Source: Chitinophaga sp. 180180018-3
GTDB lineage: Bacteria > Bacteroidota > Bacteroidia > Chitinophagales > Chitinophagaceae
NCBI RefSeq assembly: GCF_037893185.1
Contig: NZ_CP140772.1
Span: 2,666,001-2,730,000, forward strand
Direction: 5' to 3'
Length of the DNA: 64,000 nt
A model generated the notes under the pieces. The model had not been told where the DNA came from, did no database searches, and was given only the letters and a program-made list of their open reading frames with translations. The position numbers and the translations under genes were made by a program. Below are positions 55,377-64,000 of the stretch, piece after piece; within the stretch, counting starts at the first letter, position 1, and each line of letters begins with the position of its first letter.

Positions 55377-56249
55377 TCATAAATAGGGTTTAATGATACG
55401 CATGGTGTAATCCCATACCAATTGTTCATTTTCCTGTGAGTAAAATCTGGTGTCAGGCTTATCTACCTTCTTTTTAGAGAAATACTTGCCGGATACATTT
55501 TCCACCTCTTTTGAAGTTGCCAGGTAAATAGTTGTTTCAGCCCCCTGTTGCGGTGTTATCCCAAACATAGGCACTGCCATTTTAAACAGAAGATTACCGA
55601 ACCACCCTTTATCTGTATTTTGTCCAAAGTCAGTTTTGATCATACCAGGATGGAGAGAATTTACGGTAATATTCAGAATTCCCTTTTTTTTCAATTCCTC
55701 AGCCAAATGCTGTGTTAGCCATATCATATAAAGTTTGGATTGCCCATAAGCCGCGCTAAAGGAATATTTTTTAGTGAGCTGAATATCATTCAAATCAGGT
55801 TTTCCACCCATTTTGTGCGCCGCTGACGCAACATTAACAATCCTGGCAGCAGGGCTTTGGGCCAGCAAGTCCAGTAACAGGTAGCTGAGCAGCATAGGCG
55901 CAAACACGTTAAGCGTCATTGTCTTTTCAAGTCCTTCACGGGTAAGCTCCCTGTTTTTTCCAAAGACCGCACCAGCGTTGTTAATCAATATATCCAAACG
56001 CTTATACTTCGCTTTTAAATCCGCCGCCATTTGTTTAATATCTGATAATAGCAACAGATCTGCAATCAAAAAATCGACATTTACATTACCTGTTTCATTC
56101 TTTATTTCTGTACAGGTCGCTGCCGCCTTTTCAGCATTCCGGCCATGTACAATAATCCGGTGCCCCTGTTTAGCCAGGGCCTTGGCGGTAACCTTACCAA
56201 TGCCATCCGTGCTTCCTGTGATCAATATAGTTTTGTAGTCCATATACAT
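55377..56249 (-). CDS. Short-chain dehydrogenase/reductase
   Basis: 290 residues. N-terminal TGSTDGIG nucleotide-binding motif, NNAGAVFG, catalytic YGQSK (YxxxK) and LHPGMIKTDFG. The pattern matches the retinol-dehydrogenase-like SDRs widespread in bacteria; an NADP preference is likely from the HGRN after beta-2. It is divergent from the AraC gene across a 117- to 162-bp gap, the standard arrangement of a regulated reductase. An ATG six bases inside the given start is an equal alternative. No link to the NRPS product is evident. Confidence 0.9.
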   Translation of the reverse strand: MYMDYKTILITGSTDGIGKVTAKALAKQGHRIIVHGRNAEKAAATCTEIKNETGNVNVDFLIADLLLLSDIKQMAADLKAKYKRLDILINNAGAVFGKNRELTREGLEKTMTLNVFAPMLLSYLLLDLLAQSPAARIVNVASAAHKMGGKPDLNDIQLTKKYSFSAAYGQSKLYMIWLTQHLAEELKKKGILNITVNSLHPGMIKTDFGQNTDKGWFGNLLFKMAVPMFGITPQQGAETTIYLATSKEVENVSGKYFSKKKVDKPDTRFYSQENEQLVWDYTMRIIKPYL

Positions 56250-56265
56250 TATTGAGTTAATCCTA

Positions 56266-56273
56266 CAAATGTA
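56266..56273 (-). promoter_or_regulatory. Candidate -7 element for the SDR gene
   Basis: Read on the - strand this is TACATTTG, an exact fit to the Bacteroidota -7 consensus TAnnTTTG, 16 bases before the SDR start. No good TTTG -33 element is seen at the expected distance, so activation by a regulator would be needed. Confidence 0.35.
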
Positions 56274-56299
56274 AATCTCTAATATTTATTTATAATATC

Positions 56300-56362
56300 A
56301 TACTCCTCATCGTATAATACTTTCTCCCATTTGTATAATAATATACGGTAATACAGGAGTAT
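56300..56362. promoter_or_regulatory. Candidate AraC operator (direct repeats within an inverted repeat)
   Basis: GTATAATA occurs at 56312-56319 and again at 56333-56340, 21 bp apart (two helical turns). The pair is bracketed by ATACTCCT (56300-56307) and its exact inverse AGGAGTAT (56355-56362). It lies between the divergent SDR and AraC genes. AraC-family dimers commonly bind direct half-sites about 21 bp apart. Confidence 0.4.
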
Positions 56363-56411
56363 CTTTATGGAGAAATTCAATTGTGGAAGTACGGACCATA
56401 AAAGGCATATC

Positions 56412-57314
56412 ATGGCGTCCCCTGAAATCATCAAAATAGATACCGTAGAACAGTTCACAGAACGCTTTGGCTTCCCCTCAACAGGCCATCCGTTGATCAG
56501 CATCAATCGCCTGGCAGGCGAAAATTACAAACTACCCAAAGAACAGACCGCGCAGTTTAACCTTTACTCAATTGTTTTCAAACACGGCGTTAAAGGAAAA
56601 TCAACCTACGGCTGGCGGGAATATGATTTTAGTAAAGGACTGATGAATTTTTTTGCACCCGGACAGATCACCAGCTGGGATCAGTCAGTAGACCATTCCG
56701 AAACCCAGGGCTGGTTATTGGTATTTCATCCGGATTTTGTTAGGAAATATCCATTGGGCACCAAAATATCCCGTTACAGGTTCTTCTCGTATGAAACTAG
56801 TGAAGCTTTGCATATATCAAGCGCCGAACGGTCTATAATAGAAGGCTTGCTGGAAAATATAGAAAAAGAATGCTATAACAATACAGACGAAAATAGTCAG
56901 GACATCATCGTATCTCAAATTGATTTGCTACTCAACTATGCAGACCGCTTTTATAAGCGCCAGTTCAGGACACGGTCCAGTGTGGATACCGATATTGTAG
57001 CCCGCTTTCAATCTGTACTCCAGAAGCATTTTGAGGATGATCCAAACAAACTCGTCACCGCATCATCGATTGCGTCGGAATTGTCTATGTCTGTGCATTA
57101 TCTGAGTGAACTACTGCGCAACCTTACCGGTATGAGCATACAGCAGCACATGCACGCCTTTGTAATTGATAAAGCCAAAAGCCTGCTGCTCACCACCCAG
57201 CTTTCGGCAAGCGAGATCGCCTACAAACTGGGCTTTGGATATCCATCCTATTTCAACCGCTTATTTAAAAGTAAAACAGGGCAGACACCGATGGAGTTCA
57301 GAAGTATGAATTGA
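56412..57314 (+). CDS. AraC-family transcriptional regulator
   Basis: 300 residues from ATG 56412; an in-frame ATG at 56367 adds 15 poorly structured residues and overlaps the candidate operator edge. The C-terminal 100 residues carry the two helix-turn-helix motifs of AraC proteins (SSIASELSMSVHYLSELLRN and ASEIAYKLGFGYPSYFNRLFK) and end in TPMEFR. The N-terminal part is a cupin-like sensing domain (GWREYDFSKGLMNFFAPGQ). It is transcribed away from the SDR gene, which it probably controls along with itself. Confidence 0.92.
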   Translation: MASPEIIKIDTVEQFTERFGFPSTGHPLISINRLAGENYKLPKEQTAQFNLYSIVFKHGVKGKSTYGWREYDFSKGLMNFFAPGQITSWDQSVDHSETQGWLLVFHPDFVRKYPLGTKISRYRFFSYETSEALHISSAERSIIEGLLENIEKECYNNTDENSQDIIVSQIDLLLNYADRFYKRQFRTRSSVDTDIVARFQSVLQKHFEDDPNKLVTASSIASELSMSVHYLSELLRNLTGMSIQQHMHAFVIDKAKSLLLTTQLSASEIAYKLGFGYPSYFNRLFKSKTGQTPMEFRSMN

Positions 57315-57322
57315 GCATCCAC

Positions 57323-59704
57323 TTATTCTATCTTTAATGACTTTACAGGGTTTGCCACAGCTGCCAGGATCGCCTGCGAACTGATGGTTAAAGTGGTTAT
57401 CAGTAATATAGACAACCCTGTCAAAACAAATACACTCGCATCGATATGGATGCTGTAGGCAAATTTATCCAACCAGTTATTCATCGTCCACCATACCAGT
57501 GGAAAGGCAATGGTTATAGCGACGGCTATTAGTTTCAGGAAATCTTTTGAGAGCATAAAAGCTATGCTGGTCACAGATGCGCCGGTGATTTTGCGGATAC
57601 TGATTTCCTTTTGGCGGCGTTGGGCAGTAAATGTGGCAAGCCCAAATAATCCCAGACAGGAAATAATGATGGCGATTCCGGCAAAATATTTTGACAGCAT
57701 GGCTACCCGGTTTTCAGCCGCATATAACGTCTGGTATTCCTCATCCAGGAACGTGTAATCAAAGCTGAGCCCCTTGTGAAATGAGATGTATAACTGCCGG
57801 ATTTTTTCTATCGATTGTTTCTCAGCCCCGGCTCTTATTTTCACAACAACGTTTGGCATGATCGGTTCTACCTGTATGATACAAGGCGTTACCTTCGAAT
57901 ATAAAGATTCAAAATTGAAGTCGGCGGCCACACCTATAATCTGCTTAGGTTCGCCTCCAACGCTGATCATTTTACCCACAGGGTCTTTCAGCCCCATTTG
58001 CTTTATGGCAGCTTCATTAAAAACTATTTGCTTTTCACTGCCTGGCGTATTGGAAAAGCAATGGCCTTCTTTCATCTTTATCCCAACTGTTTCTAAGAAG
58101 CCATATCCAACCTGCAAGTTTGCAAAAGTCATATCATCTGCTGATAGATCCTTGCCTGGCCACTGTATACCGCTAATGCCGCCATGCCGGCCCGTAAGAT
58201 TATGATAATAGCTGCCGGCATTTACTACACCGGGTATTTTTTTTAATTCATCTACAAATGATATTGATGCATTTAGCTGGCCTGAATCTCTTTGAAGCGG
58301 CATAGGGAAATCGATTATATTATCCCGGTTATACCCCAGGTCTTTTGACTGGATATAAGCCGTCTGCCTGTAGATGACCAGCACTGATGCAATAGCGATC
58401 ACGGATAAAGCGAATTGAAATACTACCAGTCCTTTTCTCACCCACAGTTCACCTAACGAGGTCTTCATTTTCCCTTTCAATACCGTAACAGGATTGAATG
58501 ACGAAATATAAAACGCGGGATAACTGCCTGCAGCCAAACCTGTAATGAGTGTAATACTTACTACGGCAGTGACCAACCCGCTGCGGAAATTTAAGGTAAG
58601 TGATTTAGCAGTAATGTTGTTAAATACAGGCAGTAAAAAAATGATCAGCACAATGGCGAAGAACAATGACAGGAAACTCATTGCTACCGATTCTCCGAGA
58701 TATTGCACAATCAATGATCCTCTGCGAACCCCAACTACCTTTTTTATGCCGATTTCTTTCATACGGCGTGAAGCCCTGGCAGTAGACAGATTCATGAAAT
58801 TAATACATGCAATGAGAAGGATAAAGAGGGCTATTATCGAGAATAATGTCACGTAGGCGATCCGTCCTCCCGATTGAACACCGTTGGTATATTGTCCGTA
58901 GAGATACTTGTCGGAAAATTTTCTTACAAAGAGTGTCCTTTTTGTTTCCCTCATTTTTGTTTTTAAAAATCCACTGATCTTGCTATTGAACCGCGCGATA
59001 TTGGTACCTCTCTTTAACAACACGTAAGTTCTGGGATCGCTGTCGTCCCATCCTTTCATGCCTGGCCGCTTTTCAACAAAAAGGTCGAAATTGAAAAGCA
59101 AATCATACTTGTCGGATTGGTTGACATGATTCTTTTTAAAAAGGGCAACGATATTATAAAAGCCATTGAATTCACCCTGAGACCACTGGATGGTTTTGCC
59201 TGTAATGTTTTGCGGGGTATGAAATAGTTTCATTGCCAGTTCATCAGAAATAGCAATCGAACGCTTGTCCTGAAAGATCCGGTTTTTATCCCCTTCAATA
59301 AAGGAAGCAGAAAAGATATCAAAATAATCCCGGCTGATAAATTGAGCACCTGCTTTCAGACGTGTTTCACCAGCGGCAATAATTCCCTTGCTGGAAAACC
59401 AGCTGGCAGGCACTACGCTGGTTGCTTTTTCCACTTCAGGTATATCTGCGCGGAGCGCTGCAGGCAGGAGTCCGGAGGTGTATTCACCGGTTTTTATTCC
59501 ATCTTCCGCCGGTTGATTGGTCATTACCTGATAAATCTGTGCATCCTTTTCATTGTATTTATCCATGTTCATTTCATCGCTGATCCATAACCAGATCAGC
59601 AATGCGCAGGCAAGACCGGTAGAAAGCCCTACGAGATTGAGGAGGGTAAACTGGCGGTCCTTTAAGAGATTCCTGCAAATAATTTTGAGATCGTTTTTGA
59701 ACAT
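57323..59704 (-). CDS. MacB/FtsX-family ABC transporter permease
   Basis: 793 residues from the ATG at 59704 (MFKNDLKIICRNLL); a longer in-frame start at 59746 is less likely because the shorter form matches the N-terminus and length of the other permease in this window. Layout is the same: N-terminal TM helix, MacB-type periplasmic domain, FtsX block (INFMNLSTARASRRMKEIGIKK), second periplasmic domain and final FtsX block (ISCLGLFGLATF; KEISIRKITGAS). It probably works with an ATPase encoded elsewhere. It ends 8 bases from the AraC stop, convergently. Confidence 0.93.
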   Translation of the reverse strand: MFKNDLKIICRNLLKDRQFTLLNLVGLSTGLACALLIWLWISDEMNMDKYNEKDAQIYQVMTNQPAEDGIKTGEYTSGLLPAALRADIPEVEKATSVVPASWFSSKGIIAAGETRLKAGAQFISRDYFDIFSASFIEGDKNRIFQDKRSIAISDELAMKLFHTPQNITGKTIQWSQGEFNGFYNIVALFKKNHVNQSDKYDLLFNFDLFVEKRPGMKGWDDSDPRTYVLLKRGTNIARFNSKISGFLKTKMRETKRTLFVRKFSDKYLYGQYTNGVQSGGRIAYVTLFSIIALFILLIACINFMNLSTARASRRMKEIGIKKVVGVRRGSLIVQYLGESVAMSFLSLFFAIVLIIFLLPVFNNITAKSLTLNFRSGLVTAVVSITLITGLAAGSYPAFYISSFNPVTVLKGKMKTSLGELWVRKGLVVFQFALSVIAIASVLVIYRQTAYIQSKDLGYNRDNIIDFPMPLQRDSGQLNASISFVDELKKIPGVVNAGSYYHNLTGRHGGISGIQWPGKDLSADDMTFANLQVGYGFLETVGIKMKEGHCFSNTPGSEKQIVFNEAAIKQMGLKDPVGKMISVGGEPKQIIGVAADFNFESLYSKVTPCIIQVEPIMPNVVVKIRAGAEKQSIEKIRQLYISFHKGLSFDYTFLDEEYQTLYAAENRVAMLSKYFAGIAIIISCLGLFGLATFTAQRRQKEISIRKITGASVTSIAFMLSKDFLKLIAVAITIAFPLVWWTMNNWLDKFAYSIHIDASVFVLTGLSILLITTLTISSQAILAAVANPVKSLKIE

Positions 59705-59812
59705 GATGTGTCTGTTATCAGGGGATTTAATATAGGAACAAATCACGAAAGCGGTGCCGGTTTTTAATTATATGTGGACAAGATTAGTATAATTTGTTGT
59801 TATTTATAATTT

Positions 59813-59842
59813 GTTCGGTTTTGATACAGGCGTGTTCGGTTT
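59813..59842. promoter_or_regulatory. Direct repeat with 21-bp period (possible response-regulator site)
   Basis: GTTCGGTTT occurs at 59813-59821 and 59834-59842, starts 21 bp apart. It is about 110 bp upstream of the - strand permease. The GTTNRK core and the 21-bp period resemble LytTR-type binding sites, although the three bases before each GTT do not fit that consensus. Confidence 0.3.
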
Positions 59843-60006
59843 CGGCAGTGCTGCCGCTTTCAGTCGTTAACTATACAAAGTTGAGCCTTTCTTTTGTGAA
59901 GGAATATGCAGGACTTGAGAAAAAAAATGCAGAAAGTGAGAAAATGTAAAATGCGAATATAGTATTAGTTAGAATTGGAATAAATCCGGGTGGGGTATAG
60001 GACTCT

Positions 60007-60039
60007 CTGAAGATGATCTGAGGATGATCTGAAGATGAG
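60007..60039. repeat. 11-bp tandem repeat, three copies
   Basis: CTGAAGATGAT, CTGAGGATGAT and CTGAAGATGAG lie end to end, about 80 bp upstream of the sigma-factor gene. A minor sequence repeat with no obvious function; slippage could change spacing in the promoter region. Confidence 0.7.
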
Positions 60040-60119
60040 CGAAGGCTCAACACCCACTTCCCCTTTCTACAGAAACAACTACCAATTATTTTGCTACTTT
60101 AGCGGAACGGCTGTCCTGC

Positions 60120-60704
60120 ATGAATGCATATCTACACGACAATAGCGAACTTTTTCAATTAATTTCCGAAGGCGATGAAACGGCCTTCAGGCAGCTTTTT
60201 CATATATATGCGCCTCATTTCAGGGCGATGGCGCTTCGTATCACTCAAACGGAGGCAGTCACGGAAGATATCATCCAGGAAACATTTCTCAGGCTGTGGC
60301 TCAGCCGCGACAGGCTGAAAGAGATTGCACTGCCTCATTTCTGGTTGCGGCGTATTGCACTCTATCAATGCTTTACCTATTTGCGTAAACAGGCAGTGCA
60401 TCATAAGGCGATAGCCAGTCTCTCGCCGGTTCAGGCGGTATTCACTCCGGAGGAGGATCTGACCTATGCTTTTATGAGGGAACAGGTGGGCGTTGCTGTA
60501 CAGCAGCTACCCCCACAGGCCAAACGGATATACCTGCTCAGCCGGGAACAGGGACTGAAAATACCCGAAATAGCAGAAAAACTCTCCCTGTCGCCCAATA
60601 CCGTAAAGAACTCCCTCGTACGGTCGCTACATTCCATCCGTAAGCATCTGGAGCAGCTGGGCATGCTGTTGCCTGTATTTATTCTGTGGCTGTTGAATTT
60701 GTAA
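60120..60704 (+). CDS. ECF-type RNA polymerase sigma factor
   Basis: 194 residues. Region 2 has the DIIQETFLRLWLSR block that binds core polymerase and the -10 element. Region 4 has LPPQAKRIYLLSREQGLKIPEIAEKLSLSPNTVKNSL, a helix-turn-helix for -35 recognition. The hydrophobic C-terminus (LLPVFILWLLNL) is common in Bacteroidota ECF factors of this class. The FecR and SusC genes follow on the same strand, so this is the cytoplasmic output of a cell-surface signalling or nutrient-uptake system. Confidence 0.93.
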   Translation: MNAYLHDNSELFQLISEGDETAFRQLFHIYAPHFRAMALRITQTEAVTEDIIQETFLRLWLSRDRLKEIALPHFWLRRIALYQCFTYLRKQAVHHKAIASLSPVQAVFTPEEDLTYAFMREQVGVAVQQLPPQAKRIYLLSREQGLKIPEIAEKLSLSPNTVKNSLVRSLHSIRKHLEQLGMLLPVFILWLLNL

Positions 60705-60828
60705 AAAAAATTTTCCCTCCCATAGGTCCTAAATGAAAACTTGCGCGTTTTATCTATCAGGGGGAGTATTTCACGTTTGAAGAACACACCAAAATCGTCC
60801 CGTTTAAAAACTGTAAACCAATCTCAAA

Positions 60829-62091
60829 TTGTCAACACAAGACCGCCTTACATACCTGCTTGGGCAGGCTTTGCAGCACGTTGCCACTGACGCGGAGCTG
60901 CAGGAACTAATAACGCTGATCAGGGAAGATGACAATGGCAGTATTACCCGGCTGGTAGAAGCCCGGCTGTTGCAGGAGTTGCCGGATAATGTTATGGCCG
61001 GCTATGACAGCGCCTATTGGGATGATATAGCGGGCAGGATTCTGACGGCTGACCGGCCAGAAAGCGTAACTGTAGTACCCGAAGATAATGTAACGGAAGA
61101 TATAAACCGGCCGCCTGTTGTGGTTCGCTTCAACCCGTGGCGCCGTCTGCGTTGGGCCTCAGCTGTTGCTGCCGTATTGTTGCTGGCACTCGGTGTTTAC
61201 CGGCTGCTGCAACCCACCGCCCATAAACCCGCAACTATAGCTACTGCTCCTGTATCCAGGGATATTACCCCTGGAGGTAATAAGGCCGTACTCATACTGG
61301 CCGACGGCTCCGAGATGCCTCTGGACAGCTCCGCCAGCGGAGCATTGACGCAACAGGGCAATACCAATGTCATACAACCCGCAGGTGGACAACTGCTCTA
61401 TACTCCGCAAACAGGGCGCCCGGAAACCGTTGATGTTGTGCAGTATAATACCCTGCGTACGCCCCGTGGCGGCCAGTTCCAGGTAACATTACCGGATGGG
61501 ACGCATGTATGGCTGAACGCCGCCAGCTCACTGAAATATCCGGTTGCCTTCAAAGGCGCTTCCAGGCAGGTGGAGCTGAATGGTGAGGCCTATTTTGAAG
61601 TGGCGGGTAATGCAGTAATGCCCTTCAAAGTAATGGTGCGTACCGGTCTGCCCGACAGCCTCGAGGTGGCCGTGCTGGGAACACAATTCAATATCATGGC
61701 ATATGCTGATGAAACCCTGGTGAAGACCACATTGCTGGAAGGTGTGGTCAAAGTCAGCAGTAAGGCGGGCAGTAAACAACTGGCGCCAGGCCAGGGCGCT
61801 TATCTCGACAAGCAGCAACATACGCTTGCACTGCAGCAGCATGTAGATATCGAAGAAGCCGTGGCATGGAAAAATGGCCTCATTCAGCTGGAAGGTAATG
61901 ATATAACGTCCATCATGCGCATGATTGAGCGCTGGTACGATGTGGAGGTCGTATACACCGCTCCGGTGCCTGCACACTTCCGCGGAGTTATACCCAGGAA
62001 TGTGCCGGTATCACAGGTGTTGAAAATGATGGAGATGACCGGGGAAGTACATTTTGAGGTCAAAGGGAAACAAATCATCGTGTCCCCCTGA
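60829..62091 (+). CDS. FecR-family anti-sigma regulator
   Basis: 420 residues with a TTG start (MSTQDRLTYLLGQAL); no nearby in-frame ATG gives a better N-terminus. Cytoplasmic N-terminal part, one TM helix (WASAVAAVLLLALGVYRLL, about residues 109-127), then the periplasmic FecR domain with RTPRGGQFQVTLPDGTHVWLNA and a C-terminal DUF4974-like domain. It would hold the upstream sigma factor inactive until the STN domain of the SusC-type receptor signals substrate. It lies 124 nt after the sigma gene. Confidence 0.92.
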   Translation: MSTQDRLTYLLGQALQHVATDAELQELITLIREDDNGSITRLVEARLLQELPDNVMAGYDSAYWDDIAGRILTADRPESVTVVPEDNVTEDINRPPVVVRFNPWRRLRWASAVAAVLLLALGVYRLLQPTAHKPATIATAPVSRDITPGGNKAVLILADGSEMPLDSSASGALTQQGNTNVIQPAGGQLLYTPQTGRPETVDVVQYNTLRTPRGGQFQVTLPDGTHVWLNAASSLKYPVAFKGASRQVELNGEAYFEVAGNAVMPFKVMVRTGLPDSLEVAVLGTQFNIMAYADETLVKTTLLEGVVKVSSKAGSKQLAPGQGAYLDKQQHTLALQQHVDIEEAVAWKNGLIQLEGNDITSIMRMIERWYDVEVVYTAPVPAHFRGVIPRNVPVSQVLKMMEMTGEVHFEVKGKQIIVSP

Positions 62092-62167
62092 CTGTATCCA
62101 TATAAAAACTGATATAATATGAGTCCTTAAAAATTCCACTCCCTGTACCTGTACAGACACAAAAAAA

Positions 62168-62192
62168 CCGGAAGCGTTGGCTCCGCTCCCGG
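62168..62192. other. GC-rich hairpin between fecR and susC genes
   Basis: CCGG-A-AGCG (62168-62176) can pair with CGCT-C-CCGG (62184-62192) across a 7-base loop with one mismatch. No T-run follows, so it is not a typical terminator; it may tune expression between the two genes. Confidence 0.4.
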
Positions 62193-62261
62193 TGGAATCC
62201 GGGTCTGTATGTACAATCGCTCGCAGCAATTATTCATTATTTACCCAAACCATACAAATGT

Positions 62262-64000
62262 ATGCAATTGATGCTTTTTTCCCAAAGCAGGCAGCTTCGT
62301 GCTGCGTGGGATAAAAAATTTCCACGATTATCGAAAAAAATATTACTGATGATGAAATTGACGGTGCTCTTAATGACCGTTGCCCTATTGCAGGTACATG
62401 CAACCGGGTATTCTCAGACAGTTACCCTTTCCAGGAGTAATGCGCCACTGGACAGGATCTTTCAGGAGATCAGAAAACAGACGGGTTATACCTTCCTCTA
62501 CACCGATGAGCAAATGGTGGAGGGGCGCAAGGTGAACCTGCAATTAAAGAACGCTACCCTGAAAGAGGCGCTGGATGCCTGTTTTCAGGGACAGCCCTTA
62601 ACCTATATACTATCGGGCAAGGTGGTTATCATAAAGCGGAAGGCCACAACCGCTGAAATACCTGTTCCAACAGAGTTGGAAATAAGAGGCAAGGTGGCCA
62701 ACGAAAAAGGAGAGGCACTACCAGGAGTGACCGTACAGGTGAAAGGAAGCGCTAAAGGTGTAGTCACCAATGAAAAAGGAGAGTTTGCCATTACCGTTCC
62801 TGATGGCAGGGCCGTACTGATTGTTTCTTCTATCGGTTATAACAAAGCAGAAATACCGGTGAACGGCAGGAAGGATATGTCTGTTACTTTACAGGCTTCT
62901 GCCTCCAATATAAATGAGATGGTAGTGGTAGGTTACGGTGAGCAAAGGAAGGGTACGCTGACGAATGCTATCTCTTCGATCTCCACTGCCGACTTCCGGG
63001 AGGCGCCCGTAAATCGCCTCGACCAGGTATTGCAGGGCCGCGCTACCGGCGTGCAGGTTACCAATTCCGCGGGTTCTCCCGGTGGTGCTGCCCGTATCCG
63101 CATCCGTGGTTCCAATTCTGTCAATGGTGGTAATGATCCGTTATATGTGGTGGATGGTTTTGTAGGCGCAGAGTTTTTTGCCATCAATCCGGATGACATT
63201 GCTTCCATACAGGTATTGAAAGATGCCGCGGCCACTGCTATTTACGGTAGCCGGGGATCTAATGGTGTAATTTTAATCACTACCCGGAAAGGCAGCAAAG
63301 GGGGATTGAGGGTGAATTTCACGACACGACAATCGTCATCCACCGTCATTAAAAAGCTGAACCTGTTGAACGCGGCTGATTTTGCGGAAACGGTGAATGC
63401 ACACGCTACTGCAGTGGGTACTACGCCTAAATTCACGGATACACAAATCGCCAACTTCCGCGCCAAAGGAGGTACCGACTGGCAAAATGAGATTTTCAGA
63501 AGGGCGCCGGCACAGGAATATATGCTGAGTCTTGCCGGAGGCACCGATAAAAGCGGCTATTTTATTTCCGGCAATTATCTCAATCAGGATGGTGTGATCA
63601 ACAACTCCTTTTACAAGCGGTACACCCTGCGTTCGAATATCAATGCCAATCTCACCAACAGCATCTCTACCTTTTTAAATATCACCGGATCTTACAGCAC
63701 AGCACAAAATGTGGATATCCCCGCGGATGGCGCCAGCAGCCCGCTAGCGCAGGCTATCACCTGGGCGCCTACCACACCGGTGTATAATGCAGACGGTAGT
63801 TTTGTGGTGAGTGATCCTGTGGGTTCATTGTCCTACAATCCACTGGCATTAACTGTTGACCGGCTGGCTGTAAGAGACAGAACGCTGGCCAACGTTATCG
63901 GTGGGTTTAAGTTCGGCATTCTGCCGGGATTGACTTTCAATATGCAGTATGGAGCTAATTATCTGCAGTATGAAGACAAAGCCTTTGGTGGAAAGATCAC
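62262..64000 (+). CDS. SusC/RagA-type TonB-dependent receptor with STN domain, 3' partial
   Basis: Open to the end of the window; 579 complete codons seen. I chose ATG 62262, which begins MQLMLFSQSRQL and leads to a signal peptide ending at about residue 50 (VHATGYSQ), the pattern of Chitinophaga receptors; ATG 62349 is an alternative. Domains: STN (about 52-125), carboxypeptidase-regulatory-like beta-sandwich (about 138-205), TonB plug from NEMVVVGYGEQRKG (about 217), and the beginning of the barrel. The STN domain couples substrate binding to the FecR/sigma pair upstream. The substrate (glycan, peptide or metal complex) is not decided by the visible part; a SusD gene would be expected just downstream. 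Confidence 0.95.
   Translation, partial: MQLMLFSQSRQLRAAWDKKFPRLSKKILLMMKLTVLLMTVALLQVHATGYSQTVTLSRSNAPLDRIFQEIRKQTGYTFLYTDEQMVEGRKVNLQLKNATLKEALDACFQGQPLTYILSGKVVIIKRKATTAEIPVPTELEIRGKVANEKGEALPGVTVQVKGSAKGVVTNEKGEFAITVPDGRAVLIVSSIGYNKAEIPVNGRKDMSVTLQASASNINEMVVVGYGEQRKGTLTNAISSISTADFREAPVNRLDQVLQGRATGVQVTNSAGSPGGAARIRIRGSNSVNGGNDPLYVVDGFVGAEFFAINPDDIASIQVLKDAAATAIYGSRGSNGVILITTRKGSKGGLRVNFTTRQSSSTVIKKLNLLNAADFAETVNAHATAVGTTPKFTDTQIANFRAKGGTDWQNEIFRRAPAQEYMLSLAGGTDKSGYFISGNYLNQDGVINNSFYKRYTLRSNINANLTNSISTFLNITGSYSTAQNVDIPADGASSPLAQAITWAPTTPVYNADGSFVVSDPVGSLSYNPLALTVDRLAVRDRTLANVIGGFKFGILPGLTFNMQYGANYLQYEDKAFGGKI

Larger units (their letters stand above)
59705..60119. other. Intergenic region between divergent permease and sigma genes
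   Basis: I see no gene in these 415 bases. A small - strand frame near 59871-60053 has no family resemblance and spans simple repeats. The region holds a 21-bp-spaced direct repeat and an 11-bp tandem repeat, listed separately, and presumably the promoters of both flanking genes. The left half is AT-rich. Confidence 0.6.

Noticed and set aside
55138..55380. 80-residue - strand frame between the SDR and the free C-domain gene
   Set aside because: It has one hydrophobic stretch and small overlaps with both neighbours, but no family resemblance and an unconvincing N-terminus; probably a chance frame in AT-rich DNA.
1..64000. CRISPR arrays, tRNA/rRNA genes, transposases or phage integrases
   Set aside because: None seen: no regularly spaced repeats, no cloverleaf or rRNA-like sequence noticed, and no transposase or integrase motifs among the reading frames.

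Overview
The window looks like a chromosomal segment of a Bacteroidota bacterium, most likely Chitinophaga or a close relative. The evidence is a SusC/RagA-type TonB-dependent receptor with a Chitinophaga-like N-terminus, a sigma-ECF/FecR/SusC trio, FtsX-type 800-residue ABC permeases, and the absence of strong Shine-Dalgarno sites. All identifications come from reading the sequence by eye; no database search was possible.

Positions 1 to about 43.7 kb hold a hybrid NRPS/type I PKS biosynthetic cluster whose 5' end lies outside the window. All genes are on the + strand with gaps of at most about 60 nt or short overlaps, so it reads as one long operon. Order: A(Asn)-T (partial) | KS-AT-KR-ACP-C | methyltransferase | halfC-A-T-E-C-A-T | KS-AT-KR-ACP-C | TauD/SyrP-like oxygenase | halfC-A-T | C-A(Ser)-T | KS-AT-KR-DH-ACP-C | A-T with no Asp235. 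These are followed by a 3-dehydroquinate synthase II homologue and a DhnA/ADH-synthase-like aldolase. In actinomycetes (GriH/GriI) this pair makes 3-amino-4-hydroxybenzoate (3,4-AHBA), the natural candidate substrate for the adjacent non-amino-acid A domain. Next come a fusion of a periplasmic S12 (beta-lactamase-fold) peptidase to a cyclic-peptide-type ABC exporter (ZmaM/ClbP/XcnG-like logic), three small proteins, and a type II thioesterase. No chain-terminating TE domain, MbtH-like protein or phosphopantetheinyl transferase is visible.

Positions 43.7 to 50.9 kb continue on the same strand with a GT4-like glycosyltransferase, a UDP-galactopyranose mutase, a GH1 glycosidase/RmlD reductase fusion, a GT-A-like DxD protein and a LanC-like protein. 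They may be tailoring genes or a separate surface-glycan or modification block.

Positions 51.1 to 59.7 kb hold two FtsX-family ABC permeases (one per strand), a standalone condensation-domain protein on the - strand that may still belong to the cluster, and a divergent SDR/AraC pair. A perfect 15-bp inverted repeat ends the + strand permease and the - strand C-domain gene. From 60.1 kb to the end there is a more GC-rich sigma-ECF / FecR / SusC (partial) nutrient-uptake locus, probably unrelated core or glycan-uptake DNA.

Working product model (inference): upstream unit-Asn-ketide(beta-OH)-X1(D)-X2(Gln/Glu-like)-ketide(beta-OH)-X3(Gln/Glu-like, possibly hydroxylated)-Ser-ketide(unsaturated)-3,4-AHBA, exported and possibly activated by the peptidase-transporter fusion.
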